The notes below the pieces were generated by a model. The model searched no databases, was not told the DNA's origin, and saw nothing but the letters and a program-made list of their open reading frames with translations. A stretch of DNA of 64,000 nt, taken from Pseudoglutamicibacter albus. Lineage in GTDB: Bacteria > Actinomycetota > Actinomycetes > Actinomycetales > Micrococcaceae. The stretch lies in NCBI RefSeq assembly GCF_031458175.1, contig NZ_JAVDXX010000001.1:620001-684000 (forward strand), given 5' to 3'. Position 1 is the first letter of the stretch; every line of letters starts with the position of its first letter. Made by a program: the position numbers and the translations under genes. Positions 27,567 to 36,803 of the stretch are shown in pieces.

Positions 27567-28019
27567 ATGACTCAGGGCCAAGCGGATGGCCGCGGATATG
27601 GCGTGGAACCCTCCACCCAGACAACCTCAGTCGCCCTGCCACCAGTCAGCGACGAGGTCATTGCAAAATACCGTTTGTCTGAAGAAGAACGCCGTGCAGT
27701 AACGGCTCTTCCACAGGATTCAGCGCTACTGCTCTCCAACGAGGGTGAAGTCAAAGGCGCACGCTTCCTGCTGGATAAGGACGTGACCACGGTAGGACGC
27801 CGTCCGGATTCAGACATTTTCCTCGACGATGTCACCGTGTCCCGCAAGCACGCCGAATTCCGCCGGGAAGGCCGTGTGTTCCGTGTGGTTGACTCCTCGA
27901 GCCTCAACGGCACCTACGTCAACGGAGACCGCGTTGATGAAGTAGAGCTGCGTTCCGGTAGCGAGGTGCGCATCGGCAAGTACGTCTTGAAGTTCTACCA
28001 GCCACTTCCAGAGCAGTGA
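27567..28019 (+). CDS. garA: FHA-domain metabolic regulator GarA/OdhI
   Basis: 150 residues from ATG 27567, with GAAGGAGTG upstream. The N-terminal tail carries TTSVALPP, aligned with the TT phosphosite region of GarA/OdhI, although the usual ETTSVF Phe is changed. The FHA domain (about 65-145) has TTVGRRPDSDIFLDD, VSRKHAEFRRE and SLNGTYVNG. Unphosphorylated GarA/OdhI inhibits 2-oxoglutarate dehydrogenase and adjusts glutamate dehydrogenase; phosphorylation by a PASTA kinase relieves this. The garA-ftsR-BFN-MerR order matches other actinobacteria and supports the call. Confidence 0.92.
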   Translation: MTQGQADGRGYGVEPSTQTTSVALPPVSDEVIAKYRLSEEERRAVTALPQDSALLLSNEGEVKGARFLLDKDVTTVGRRPDSDIFLDDVTVSRKHAEFRREGRVFRVVDSSSLNGTYVNGDRVDEVELRSGSEVRIGKYVLKFYQPLPEQ

Positions 28020-28816
28020 CAAGACACAGAAGCCTTGACGTAGTTTTGGGTCGAAGCTCGGCTGCCGCGGCAGCGGCGCCGGCTACCGGCCCGAGCCGAG
28101 AACCTGCGCGCGCACCGCGTAAAGGCGTCAAGAACATCGGCGATGTCCTAGCCATCCTGCAAGAAGATTTCCCGGCAGTGACGGCCTCGAAGATTCGCTT
28201 CCTCGAAGAAAAAGGCCTCATCACCCCGGCTCGCACAGCAGCCGGGTACCGCAAGTACACCTCCTCGGATGTTGAACGTCTGCGGTTTATCCTCGCGCTA
28301 CAGAGGGATCAGTACCTTCCGTTGAAGGTCATCAAAGAACACCTCGATGCGGTCGATGCGGGGGAGAACCCGCAAGCTCTGCCTGGCGGAACCACGATCG
28401 CTCCGCGCGTCCTTGATGAGGTGGAAGCCGAACAGATCGCAGGCCACGTGCGCCCGCTCACGCGCGCCGAGTTGGCTGGCCGTGCAGGAGCATCGGTCGC
28501 TTTCGTCGATGAGCTGGTTGAGCTCGGCATGATCGCCGCCGGTGAGGATGAACTCTTCGGCCCGAACGCCTTACAAAGCGTCATTGCCGCGTTGCGTCTA
28601 GCCGAGTACGGTGTTCAGCCGCGCCACCTGCGTCTGGTCCGTACCGCCGCGGAACGAGAAGCCGCACTCATCGAATCAGTCGTGACTTCATCGCACCCGC
28701 GCCGCGACTCGACCTCCTCCGCACGCGCCGCTGACCAAGCCGAGACGATGGCCGAGGCGCTATCAGTGCTTCACCGCGCGATGCTGCACAGCCGCATCGA
28801 CCATTTCGACCGCTAG
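28016..28816 (+). CDS. ftsR: MerR-family regulator FtsR
   Basis: 266 residues. The MerR winged helix covers about 38-115: NIGDVLAILQEDFPAVTASKIRFLEEKGLI, GYRKYTSSDVERLRFILALQRD. The C-terminal part is a helical ligand or oligomer domain. In C. glutamicum the equivalent gene after odhI activates ftsZ. GTG start overlaps the garA stop. The N-terminus is Ala/Arg-rich and low complexity. Function here is by synteny and sequence type. Confidence 0.85.
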   Translation: MTRHRSLDVVLGRSSAAAAAAPATGPSREPARAPRKGVKNIGDVLAILQEDFPAVTASKIRFLEEKGLITPARTAAGYRKYTSSDVERLRFILALQRDQYLPLKVIKEHLDAVDAGENPQALPGGTTIAPRVLDEVEAEQIAGHVRPLTRAELAGRAGASVAFVDELVELGMIAAGEDELFGPNALQSVIAALRLAEYGVQPRHLRLVRTAAEREAALIESVVTSSHPRRDSTSSARAADQAETMAEALSVLHRAMLHSRIDHFDR

Positions 28817-28842
28817 AGAACGCACAACCAGAGAGTGTTTCT

Positions 28843-29337
28843 GTGACGTTAGAAGGTTATCGAGCCGTTTCTGTAGAGAACGCGTTGATCGAGTTGCCTT
28901 CGCAGCAACCCGTTGTGGTGATGCATGAAATCACTGGGGACCGGGTGTTTCCGTTGTGGATCGGCTCAGCTGAATTCGCGGTGATCTCCAACTTATTGGA
29001 TGGAAGCCCCGCCAAACGCCCCCTCACGCACGACCTCCTGCTGGACATAGTCGATGCCCTGGATGCCAACATCTTGCGTGTGCGGATAGTGGACGTGGAC
29101 GACATGACCTTCCACGCCCGGATCGACCTCGACAACGGCCGTGAAGTGGACTCCCGCGCATCCGACGCCGTGATACTAGGGTTGCAGCTGGACGTGCCGA
29201 TCCTGATCACGAGCGAGCTTCTGGACCATGTAGGCGTAGTGCGCCCTGTGGACGAAGACCCCGGCGCAACTGAGGCTCAAGTTGAGGAATTCAAAGAATT
29301 CTTGGAAGGCCTCGACCCTTCGGATTTCAAGGATTGA
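28843..29337 (+). CDS. Bifunctional nuclease family protein (DUF151)
   Basis: 164 residues with the BFN domain: VVVMHEITGDRVFPLWIGSAEF, LTHDLLLDIVDALDANILRV, ARIDLDNGREVDSRASDAVILGL. Some members cut DNA and RNA, but the activity of actinobacterial ones is not settled. An acidic tail of about 25 residues follows. GTG start at 28843 is 26 bases after ftsR, and the position between the two MerR genes is conserved. Confidence 0.88.
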   Translation: MTLEGYRAVSVENALIELPSQQPVVVMHEITGDRVFPLWIGSAEFAVISNLLDGSPAKRPLTHDLLLDIVDALDANILRVRIVDVDDMTFHARIDLDNGREVDSRASDAVILGLQLDVPILITSELLDHVGVVRPVDEDPGATEAQVEEFKEFLEGLDPSDFKD

Positions 29338-29369
29338 CCCGTCAGCTTTTAGAGATTGAACGCGACACG

Positions 29370-29394
29370 CCTTCAAGTTAAACATGAAGGTCTT
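29370..29394 (+). terminator. possible weak terminator after the BFN gene
   Basis: CCTTCA/TGAAGG stem with a 9-base loop followed by TCTTT. Short stem, so read-through to the next gene is likely. Confidence 0.35.
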
Positions 29395-29538
29395 TGACCA
29401 CGGGGCATATTCGGCCTAGTTTCTTAACTAGAAGAGTCTCCTCTTTACGACCTTGTTGTCTCACATCACTCGCATCCGAGAACTGCAAGGTTTAGAGCCG
29501 ACCCAGTTCTCGAAGATTTGAACGCAAGGAGAGCGTAC

Positions 29539-30129
29539 GTGACTCGCGACGTAGACCACCCGGATGTAGGCCATGTGGCGCCCGGAAGCCAGGGAATGCT
29601 GTTCGATGACGACCTCCCTGTGTTAGATGAAGCTGCGGGGTACCGCGGACCTACCGCATGCAAAGCTGCTGGAATCACGTACCGCCAGCTGGACTATTGG
29701 GCTCGCACCGGGCTTGTTGAACCAACCGTGCAGACCGCCGCAGGATCCGGCTCGCAACGGCTCTACAGCTTCCGCGACGTGCTCGTTCTCAAGGTTGTGA
29801 AGCGTCTGCTGGATACCGGCGTGTCCCTCCAACAGATCCGCACTGCAGTCGCGACCCTGCGTGAACGCGGGGTAGACGACCTCGCGCAGATCACCCTTAT
29901 GTCCGATGGCGCATCGGTTTATGAATGCACCTCAGCTGACGAGGTGATCGACTTGGTCCAGGGCGGACAAGGCGTATTCGGTATCGCTGTGGGGCGAGTG
30001 TGGCGCGAAGTTGAATCCTCGATCTCCGAGCTACCGGTTGATTATGCGCGCAACGAAGACAACCCAGCACCCGTTGCACACCCAGAGGACGAACTCGCAC
30101 GCCGCCGGGCACGCAAGTCCGCCTCCTGA
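29539..30129 (+). CDS. MerR-family transcriptional regulator
   Basis: 196 residues from GTG 29539, with AAGGAGA six bases upstream. The DNA-binding region is TACKAAGITYRQLDYWARTGLVEP, followed by YSFRDVLVLKVVKRLLDTGVSLQQIRTAV. The C-terminal half (about 110-170) has an effector-like segment with GVFGIAVGRVWREVE. It is the second MerR protein of the conserved garA-ftsR cluster. Its target is unknown, though regulation of its own cluster is plausible. Confidence 0.87.
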   Translation: MTRDVDHPDVGHVAPGSQGMLFDDDLPVLDEAAGYRGPTACKAAGITYRQLDYWARTGLVEPTVQTAAGSGSQRLYSFRDVLVLKVVKRLLDTGVSLQQIRTAVATLRERGVDDLAQITLMSDGASVYECTSADEVIDLVQGGQGVFGIAVGRVWREVESSISELPVDYARNEDNPAPVAHPEDELARRRARKSAS

Positions 30130-30200
30130 ACAGATACCCCAGCGGACTAGCCACGTAGCCTAACTGGCCTACCCTGCCACAGGGTAAAGCAGAACAGAAC

Positions 30201-30254
30201 TTAAACGGCTGTGGGGCTGAGACGAATTGTCGTCTCAGCCCCACAGCCGTTTAA
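30201..30254. terminator. bidirectional terminator with perfect 25-bp stem
   Basis: 30201-30225 and 30230-30254 are exact inverted copies around a 4-base loop ATTG, starting TTAAACGGCTGTGGGG. It sits between the convergent MerR and ParA-like genes. Confidence 0.92.
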
Positions 30255-30401
30255 TGCAAGTTTCTAAGTCAAGAGATCCTATGTGCGGGAGAGAACTCTC
30301 CAGCGGAGAGGGTGTTGGCGGAAGCTATGTGGCGGGAACTGTGCGGCAGGAGTGATAGGGGCGGCCGCAATGACAGGGTGGCAGCCGCGCGGCCGAGTAT
30401 C

Positions 30402-31268
30402 TTAGCGGCGGCTGCGGCGTCCACTACCGCGGCGGCTAGCGTTCCTTTTCTTCTTCTCTTCCTTCAGCTGCGGCAAATCCGGTGCGATAGTGCGCAACGC
30501 TTCCTCGAAGGCCCCGGCCGTGTCACGTGCAGCACTTCCCGGCCAATGATGAACCGCATAAGCGGCCCCCTGAATCTGCTGCCAGTTCGGGGTCTCCGGG
30601 ATCGGAGGCTGAACCAAGCCTTCGCCGAACATTACGGACAGCTCGTTCAAACGGAACGCATGCTCCGAGGAGTCACGGCGGTAACGGTTCGCGATCACAC
30701 CGTAGGTGTCGATCGTGGTGTGGAACTCGTCACGGAACAGCTTCAGTGCACGTAGTGCGCGCTCGGTGCCCGCAACAGAGAACAGCGCCGGTTCGGCCAC
30801 CAAGAGCACACCATCGGAGGTGTACCACGCCATCCGGGTCAACCCGGACAGTGAAGGTGGGCAGTCAATCAACACGAGGTCATAATGCTTTTCCGCGCCC
30901 TCGAGTACACGCTGAAGACGCTTCAGATCGCGCGTGCGGATGTCTGGGCGGTCATAGTAGCCGGTCATCGCAGACCCTGGCAGAACATCCAAAACCGCGT
31001 TCGGGTTGCCGTTGGCTTGCTCGCGCGCGGTCCACGCGGAAGGTGCGGGATCCGAATCGATCGAAGCCTTCCTCGGGGACTTCAACAGCTCACCGATCGG
31101 TTCCGTCGCGTTGGGCGAAACACCCAAACCAGTCGATGCGTCCGCGTGAGGATCAAGATCAACAACCAGGGTACGAACTCCAGCGGCGAGAGCGGCAGAA
31201 GCCAAACCCAAGGTGACGGAGGTCTTACCGACGCCTCCCTTCAGCGAAGACACGCTGATGATCTGCAC
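30402..31268 (-). CDS. orphan ParA/MinD-like ATPase
   Basis: 288 residues if started at GTG 31268, the start that gives the usual VQIISVSSLKGGVGKTS beginning; ATG 31280 is four codons earlier. The deviant Walker A KGGVGKTS is at about residues 10-17, with VVDLDPHADAST and LIDCPPSLSGL after it. The C-terminus is a Lys/Arg-rich tail (KKKRNASRRGSGRRSRR) that could bind DNA or membrane. No ParB or cargo gene is adjacent. Similar orphan ParA proteins occur near garA in related genomes; the cargo is unknown. Confidence 0.85.
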   Translation of the reverse strand: MQIISVSSLKGGVGKTSVTLGLASAALAAGVRTLVVDLDPHADASTGLGVSPNATEPIGELLKSPRKASIDSDPAPSAWTAREQANGNPNAVLDVLPGSAMTGYYDRPDIRTRDLKRLQRVLEGAEKHYDLVLIDCPPSLSGLTRMAWYTSDGVLLVAEPALFSVAGTERALRALKLFRDEFHTTIDTYGVIANRYRRDSSEHAFRLNELSVMFGEGLVQPPIPETPNWQQIQGAAYAVHHWPGSAARDTAGAFEEALRTIAPDLPQLKEEKKKRNASRRGSGRRSRR

Positions 31269-31761
31269 AAGCAAACACATCCTTGATGAGACGGAACCAT
31301 GAAGCACGCAGTTATGTTGCGCTCACTAGGCTACCGCCACGATGTATTCGAGCCGGGCAACCGCAGGGAAACCCTGCAGATCCACGCCAGCCTGTATGCG
31401 CAACACACTGTTCACATCATATCTAATAGGGTTCTAAGCCTCGGGTTGATTCCCGCTGTGTTCCGGAAGGTTTTTTCGATCCGTTGTGTTCGGTGGCGAA
31501 GCTCGTTGCATCGCCGGTGTCCGCACCCCGTGGCAGGGCCCGGGATAAGGCACGGGGTAGGGCCCCGGGATAGGGCACGGAACCGAGGCTGGCCCCGTAA
31601 CATCGAGCGCTTATGTGAACCCGAGCCAGGATATTTCAGGAATCTATATAAGATGTTGCCATCTGGATATATGTCCACGGACGCTACCTCTCCAGCAGAG
31701 ATACGTTTTCTTCGAGCAAGACGGCTGCACCAGTGTGGCCTAGATACAAGGAGGCTTGGCT
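31269..31761. promoter_or_regulatory. 493-bp region upstream of pyc
   Basis: No gene is supported. GC-rich duplicated segments lie at about 31533-31585 (GGGCCCGGGATAAGGCACGG and a near copy). A possible -10 TAAGAT is at 31649-31654 inside TATATAAGAT. AAGGAGG at 31748-31754 is a near-perfect ribosome-binding site for pyc. Confidence 0.45.
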
Positions 31762-34700
31762 GTGAAGCAGAAAAGCAAAGTGTTGGTCGCTAATCGTGGT
31801 GAGATCGCGATCCGCGCGTTCCGAGCCGCCGTTGAACTAGGGATGGACACCGTAGCCGTATATCCGTGGGAAGACCGCAAATCCATTCACCGGCAGAAAG
31901 CCGATGAGGCCTACCGCATCGGCGAAGAAGGCCGCCCGTTGCGTGCCTACCTCGATGTTGAAGAGATCATCCGAGTAGCGAAGTCCTCCGGAGCGGACTT
32001 TATTTACCCAGGTTACGGGTTCTTGTCCGAGAACCCGGACCTTGCTCGCCGCGCTGCCGAAGAAGGTTTGACCTTCGTAGGGCCGCCAGCCGAAGTTCTT
32101 GAACTTGCCGGCAACAAAGTCGCTGCGATCAACGCCGCCAAGCAAGCCGGCATCCCAACGCTCGCCTCGACCGACCCGTCAGAAGACATCGACCACCTAC
32201 TCAGCCAGGCCGAGACAATCGGCTTCCCGATCTTCGTCAAAGCCGTCGCGGGCGGCGGTGGCCGCGGCATGCGTCGCGTTGAGAAAATCGAAGACCTCCG
32301 TGACGCCCTCGAAGCCGCATCGAACGAAGCCGCAACCGCGTTTGGTGACGGCAACGTCTACCTCGAACAGGCTGTGCTGAAGCCCCGCCACATCGAAGTC
32401 CAAATCCTTGCCGACGGTGAAGGCAACACGATTCACCTCTACGAACGTGACTGCTCGGTTCAGCGCCGCCACCAAAAGGTTGTTGAAGTAGCTCCGGCGC
32501 GAGACCTCGACCCAAAGGTGCGCGAATCGATCCTCAAAGACGCCGTGAAGTTCGCGAAGGCCGTGGGCTACCGCAACGCGGGAACCGTCGAATTCCTGCT
32601 CGACACCGAAGGCGAACGCGCCAACGAATACGTGTTCATCGAGATGAACCCACGCATCCAGGTTGAACACACCATCACCGAAGAAATCACCGACGTCGAC
32701 CTCGTCGCAGCTCAGCTGCGCATCGCGATGGGTCAGACCCTCGCCGACCTCGGCCTGAGCCAAGACACGATCCAGCCGCGGGGAGCCGCGGTGCAGTGCC
32801 GCATCACCACCGAAGACCCAGCCCAAGGCTTCCGCCCCGACGTAGGAACCATCGCCGCATACCGTTCCGCAGGCGGCACCGGTGTACGCCTCGATGGCGG
32901 CACCATCTATGCGGGCGCCGAAATCTCGCCACACTTCGACTCACTGCTCGTGAAACTATCGACCCGCGGGGCGACCTACGACATCGCGATCCGTCGCGCC
33001 CTCCGCGCACTCGACGAATTCCGCATCCGCGGCGTGGCGACCAACATCCCGTTCATCAAAAACGTGCTGAGCCACCCCGAATTCCAGGCCGGGCCTGTCG
33101 CAACCGACTTCCTCGACAGCCACCCAGACCTGACCGACATTCAGCCAAGCCGCGACCGCGGAACCAAAGCACTGGCCTACCTCGCAGACGTCACCGTGAA
33201 CCAGCCCCACGGTCCACGTCCCGACATCATCAACCCCGCACTCAAACTACCCGCCTACCCGGGCCACACCCTCAACGACCCGGAAGCATCCCCATTCGAC
33301 ACCGCCAGCGGTCCAGCACCAGCCGACGGTTGGAAACAAGTGCTCGATGAGCAAGGCCCTGAAGGTTTCGCTCAGGCCCTACGCGCGCGCACAGGCCTAG
33401 CCGTAACAGACACGACCTTCCGCGACGCACACCAATCGCTGTTGGCAACCCGCGTACGCACCCGCGACCTGCTCGCCGCAGCACCCGCGGTAGCCCACAC
33501 CCTCCCACAACTACTCTCGATCGAAGCGTGGGGCGGGGCAACCTACGACGTCGCGTTGCGCTTCCTGGGTGAAGATCCCTGGAAACGCCTCGAACTCCTC
33601 CGCGCCGCAGTACCGAACATTCCAATCCAGATGCTGCTGCGCGGCCGCAACACGGTCGGCTACACCCCATACCCGCAAGAAGTCACTGAAGCGTTCGTCG
33701 AACAAGCCGCGAAAGCCGGCGTGGACATCTTCCGTATCTTCGACGCCCTCAACGACATCGACCAAATCACCCCGGCCATCGCCGCTGTACGCAAAACCGG
33801 GACCGCCGTGGCAGAAGCCGCACTCTGCTACACCGGCAACCTGCTCGACCCTGAAGAGAAGCTCTACACGCTCGAGTACTACCTCGAACTCGCCCAAAAA
33901 ATGGTCGACGCCGGCGCGCACATCCTCGCAATCAAAGACATGGCAGGCCTGCTGCGCCCAGCCGCAGCAACCCGACTCGTGACAGCACTACGGGAACGCT
34001 TCGACCTACCAGTCCACCTCCACACCCACGACACCGCAGGCGGCCAACTAGCAACCCTGCTCGCTGCCGCACAAGCTGGCGTCGACGCCGTGGACGTCGC
34101 ATCCGCGGCGATGGCAGGCACCACATCCCAGCCATCCATGTCCGCGCTCATCGCCGCAACCGACAACACCGACCACGAAACCGGGCTGTCCATGACCGCG
34201 GCATCCGACCTTGAACCATACTGGGAGGCACTACGCCAGGTCTATGCACCATTCGAATCCGGACTCAGCTCACCAACCGGGCGAGTCTACCGCCACGAAA
34301 TCCCCGGCGGACAACTCTCCAACCTCAGGCAACAAGCGATCTCACTGGGGCTGGCTGACCGGTTCGAAAAAATCGAAGAAGCCTACGCGGCAGTTGACAA
34401 GATCCTCGGCCACCTCATCAAGGTCACCCCATCCTCCAAGGTTGTGGGCGACCTCGCGCTCGCGCTCGTAGGCGCCAACGTCGACCCAGCCGATTTCGAG
34501 CAAGACCCAACACTGATCGACCTGCCAGCATCCGTGGTCGGATTCCTCTCCGGAGAACTCGGGACACCAGCAGGAGGCTGGCCAGAACCATTCCGCAGCA
34601 AAGCGCTCGCCGCGGGTGCGAAAGACGTCTCCGTGGTGCCGCTGGATGCTGAGGATGCCGAAGCCCTCAAAGGCGAGGATGAGACCGTTCGGGAGACCCT

Positions 34701-35217
34701 CAACCGTTTGCTCTTCCCCGCGCCAACCAAGGAATTCAAGCAGAAGCAAGAAGAGTTCGGCGACCTCTCCGTGCTCGAAACCCGCGACTGGCTCTATGGC
34801 CCGGAACGCGGCGAAGAATCACTCATCCCGCTTGAAGAAGGTGTGCGCCTGCTGGCAAGCATCGAAGCGATCTCGCCAGCCGATGAACACGGCATGCGGA
34901 CCGTTCACTGCCGACTCAACGGCCAATCACGCAACATTCAAGTTCGTGACCGCTCGGTTGAGGCTCGGGTCGAACAAGCCGAAAAGGCCGACCCCGACAA
35001 CCCGGCGCACGTGGCCGCACCATTCGCAGGTGCAGTCACCGTTCGCGTCAAACCAGGCGATACCGTGGACCGCGGCGGCCGCGTAGCAACCATCGAAGCA
35101 ATGAAGATGGAAGCTGCGATCACCTCACCGACCGGTGGGGTAGTCCGCCGCGTACTGATCGACGGGACCGGGCAAGTCAACGGCGGCGACCTCATCGTCG
35201 AATTCGAACGCGACTAA
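31762..35217 (+). CDS. pyc: Pyruvate carboxylase
   Basis: 1151 residues from GTG 31762, seven bases after AAGGAGG. Order of domains: biotin carboxylase (about 1-455, with VANRGEIAIRAFRA and ATP-grasp loop GGGGRGMR near 165), carboxyltransferase (about 545-830, TDTTFRDAHQSLLATRVRT), tetramerisation domain, and biotinyl domain (about 1080-1151) with the carrier motif EAMKME and its Lys near 1115. It carboxylates pyruvate to oxaloacetate to refill the TCA cycle. The full length matches the family (about 1130-1150). The codons are strongly biased to C-ending forms, as for a highly expressed gene. Confidence 0.97.
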   Translation: MKQKSKVLVANRGEIAIRAFRAAVELGMDTVAVYPWEDRKSIHRQKADEAYRIGEEGRPLRAYLDVEEIIRVAKSSGADFIYPGYGFLSENPDLARRAAEEGLTFVGPPAEVLELAGNKVAAINAAKQAGIPTLASTDPSEDIDHLLSQAETIGFPIFVKAVAGGGGRGMRRVEKIEDLRDALEAASNEAATAFGDGNVYLEQAVLKPRHIEVQILADGEGNTIHLYERDCSVQRRHQKVVEVAPARDLDPKVRESILKDAVKFAKAVGYRNAGTVEFLLDTEGERANEYVFIEMNPRIQVEHTITEEITDVDLVAAQLRIAMGQTLADLGLSQDTIQPRGAAVQCRITTEDPAQGFRPDVGTIAAYRSAGGTGVRLDGGTIYAGAEISPHFDSLLVKLSTRGATYDIAIRRALRALDEFRIRGVATNIPFIKNVLSHPEFQAGPVATDFLDSHPDLTDIQPSRDRGTKALAYLADVTVNQPHGPRPDIINPALKLPAYPGHTLNDPEASPFDTASGPAPADGWKQVLDEQGPEGFAQALRARTGLAVTDTTFRDAHQSLLATRVRTRDLLAAAPAVAHTLPQLLSIEAWGGATYDVALRFLGEDPWKRLELLRAAVPNIPIQMLLRGRNTVGYTPYPQEVTEAFVEQAAKAGVDIFRIFDALNDIDQITPAIAAVRKTGTAVAEAALCYTGNLLDPEEKLYTLEYYLELAQKMVDAGAHILAIKDMAGLLRPAAATRLVTALRERFDLPVHLHTHDTAGGQLATLLAAAQAGVDAVDVASAAMAGTTSQPSMSALIAATDNTDHETGLSMTAASDLEPYWEALRQVYAPFESGLSSPTGRVYRHEIPGGQLSNLRQQAISLGLADRFEKIEEAYAAVDKILGHLIKVTPSSKVVGDLALALVGANVDPADFEQDPTLIDLPASVVGFLSGELGTPAGGWPEPFRSKALAAGAKDVSVVPLDAEDAEALKGEDETVRETLNRLLFPAPTKEFKQKQEEFGDLSVLETRDWLYGPERGEESLIPLEEGVRLLASIEAISPADEHGMRTVHCRLNGQSRNIQVRDRSVEARVEQAEKADPDNPAHVAAPFAGAVTVRVKPGDTVDRGGRVATIEAMKMEAAITSPTGGVVRRVLIDGTGQVNGGDLIVEFERD

Positions 35218-35231
35218 ACACCCAACGCTGG

Positions 35232-35271
35232 GGCGCAGCCTCGGCCCTAGGAAAGGGACCGAGGCTGCGCC
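35232..35271 (+). terminator. terminator after pyc
   Basis: A 13-bp perfect stem (35232-35244 with 35259-35271) with a 14-base loop that can itself pair GGCCC/GGGACC in part. Confidence 0.85.
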
Positions 35272-35324
35272 ACAGTAGCGGCCCGCATGCGAACATGACT
35301 GGCCCTCCATGCGAAGATGAAGGC

Positions 35325-36758
35325 ATGACTCATTACGATTTGGTGATCGTCGGTTCCGGCTCAGGTAACTCGCTTGTGACCCCGTTCTGGGACAACAAGA
35401 AAGTTGCCATCATCGACGGCGGGGTCTTCGGGGGAACCTGCCTCAACAAAGGATGCATCCCCACGAAAATGTTCGTGGTGCCCTCAACACTGGCCGCCGA
35501 AACCGAACACCTCCGTAAGCTCGGCATCGACATGCACGTCGACGCCGTGCACTGGGCGAAAATCCGTGACCGGATCTTCGGCCGCATCGACCCGATCTCA
35601 GAAGCCGGTCGTAAATACCGTGCCGAAGAGCTTGAGAACGTGGACCTCTACGAGGAGAACGCTCGCCTCGTGAACCCGCACAAACTCGTGACCGATTCCG
35701 GCAAAAAGATCAGCGCAGACCACGTGGTGCTCGCCAACGGCTCCCGCCCCTCACTACCATCGGTGCGCGGCATGGACCTCAAAGGTGTACACACCTCGGA
35801 TACGATCATGCGCATCGAACGCCTCCCACGCACCATGGTGATCGTCGGAGGCGGGGTCATTGCCGCGGAGTTCGCCGCGATCTTCCACGGGCTGGGCGTT
35901 GAAGTCACCCAAGTGGTGCGCGGCGAACAACTACTCAAACACTTCGATGACGAAATCGCCGACGCCTTCACACAGGCCGCCCTACGGCGCTGGGACATCC
36001 ACCGCGGCTGGGACATCAAACGCATCGGCGTGGGCGGAGATGCCGAACTCGCCGCAGAATTCACCCGCGGCGATGAAAAACTCACCCTCAACGCAGACAT
36101 CGTGCTCATGGCCACCGGCCGCGTCCCGAACTCTGACACGATTGACGCTCACGCCGCAGGACTCGACACCGATGAATCAGGGTTCATCCAAACCGACGAA
36201 TACATGCGGGTGCTCTCTAACGGTAAACCGCTAGAAGGCGTGTGGGCGCTTGGCGACGTCACCAACCACGCCATGCTCAAACACGTCGCTAACCGCGAAG
36301 CCCGCGTGGTCTCCCACAACATGGAAAACCCGAAACAGCTGCGTGCAGTAGACCACAGCGTCATCGCCTCCGCAGTGTTTTCCAACCCGCAGGTTGCCTC
36401 CGCAGGTCTCACTGAGGCTCAAGCGATCCGTGCCGCGGAAGACCAAGGCCGCGACGCCAACGACGTCATCGCCTACACCCAGCGTTACGGGGACGTCGCC
36501 TACGGGTGGGCACTCGAAGATGAGGAAGGCCTCGTGAAACTCATCGCCGAGAAATCAACGGGCAAGATCCTCGGTGCTTTCATCATGGGGGAGCAGGCAC
36601 CAACACTGATCCAGCCGCTCATCCAAGCGATGACGCTGGGAACCGACGCATACACGATGGCGCGGGCACCCTACTGGATCCACCCGGCACTGACCGAAGT
36701 AGTCGAAAACGCGCTCCTAGGGTTGGAAACCCAGCCGCCAAAGAACCCGCCGCTATAA
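35325..36758 (+). CDS. mtr: Mycothione reductase
   Basis: 477 residues from ATG 35325; the open frame extends 10 codons upstream without a better start. The FAD motif GSGSGNS, redox-active GGTCLNKGCIPTK (two Cys about 39 and 44), NAD(P)H motif GGGVIAAEFAA, and the C-terminal catalytic HPALTEVVENA place it in the pyridine nucleotide-disulfide oxidoreductases. The STLAAET and missing glutathione-binding features match mycothione reductase, which keeps mycothiol reduced, rather than glutathione reductase or lipoamide dehydrogenase. This is a marker for actinobacteria. Confidence 0.92.
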   Translation: MTHYDLVIVGSGSGNSLVTPFWDNKKVAIIDGGVFGGTCLNKGCIPTKMFVVPSTLAAETEHLRKLGIDMHVDAVHWAKIRDRIFGRIDPISEAGRKYRAEELENVDLYEENARLVNPHKLVTDSGKKISADHVVLANGSRPSLPSVRGMDLKGVHTSDTIMRIERLPRTMVIVGGGVIAAEFAAIFHGLGVEVTQVVRGEQLLKHFDDEIADAFTQAALRRWDIHRGWDIKRIGVGGDAELAAEFTRGDEKLTLNADIVLMATGRVPNSDTIDAHAAGLDTDESGFIQTDEYMRVLSNGKPLEGVWALGDVTNHAMLKHVANREARVVSHNMENPKQLRAVDHSVIASAVFSNPQVASAGLTEAQAIRAAEDQGRDANDVIAYTQRYGDVAYGWALEDEEGLVKLIAEKSTGKILGAFIMGEQAPTLIQPLIQAMTLGTDAYTMARAPYWIHPALTEVVENALLGLETQPPKNPPL

Positions 36759-36768
36759 GACGCAGAGG

Positions 36769-36803
36769 CCTTAGTGGGGCCCCTGCCCAGGCCTTCACTA
36801 AGG
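36769..36803. terminator. possible hairpin between mtr and the acyl-CoA synthetase
   Basis: CCTTAGTG (36769-36776) pairs with CACTAAGG (36796-36803) around a GC-rich loop. It overlaps the stop codon of the minus-strand gene. Confidence 0.5.

Noticed and set aside
31671-31793. Small ORF overlapping the pyc start that could be a regulatory leader peptide
   Set aside because: No ribosome-binding site, and the peptide has no runs of regulatory codons; it overlaps the strong pyc ribosome-binding site.
30312-31793. Plus-strand open frames opposite the ParA-like gene
   Set aside because: Arg/Ser/His-rich products without motifs, opposite a gene with complete ParA motifs.
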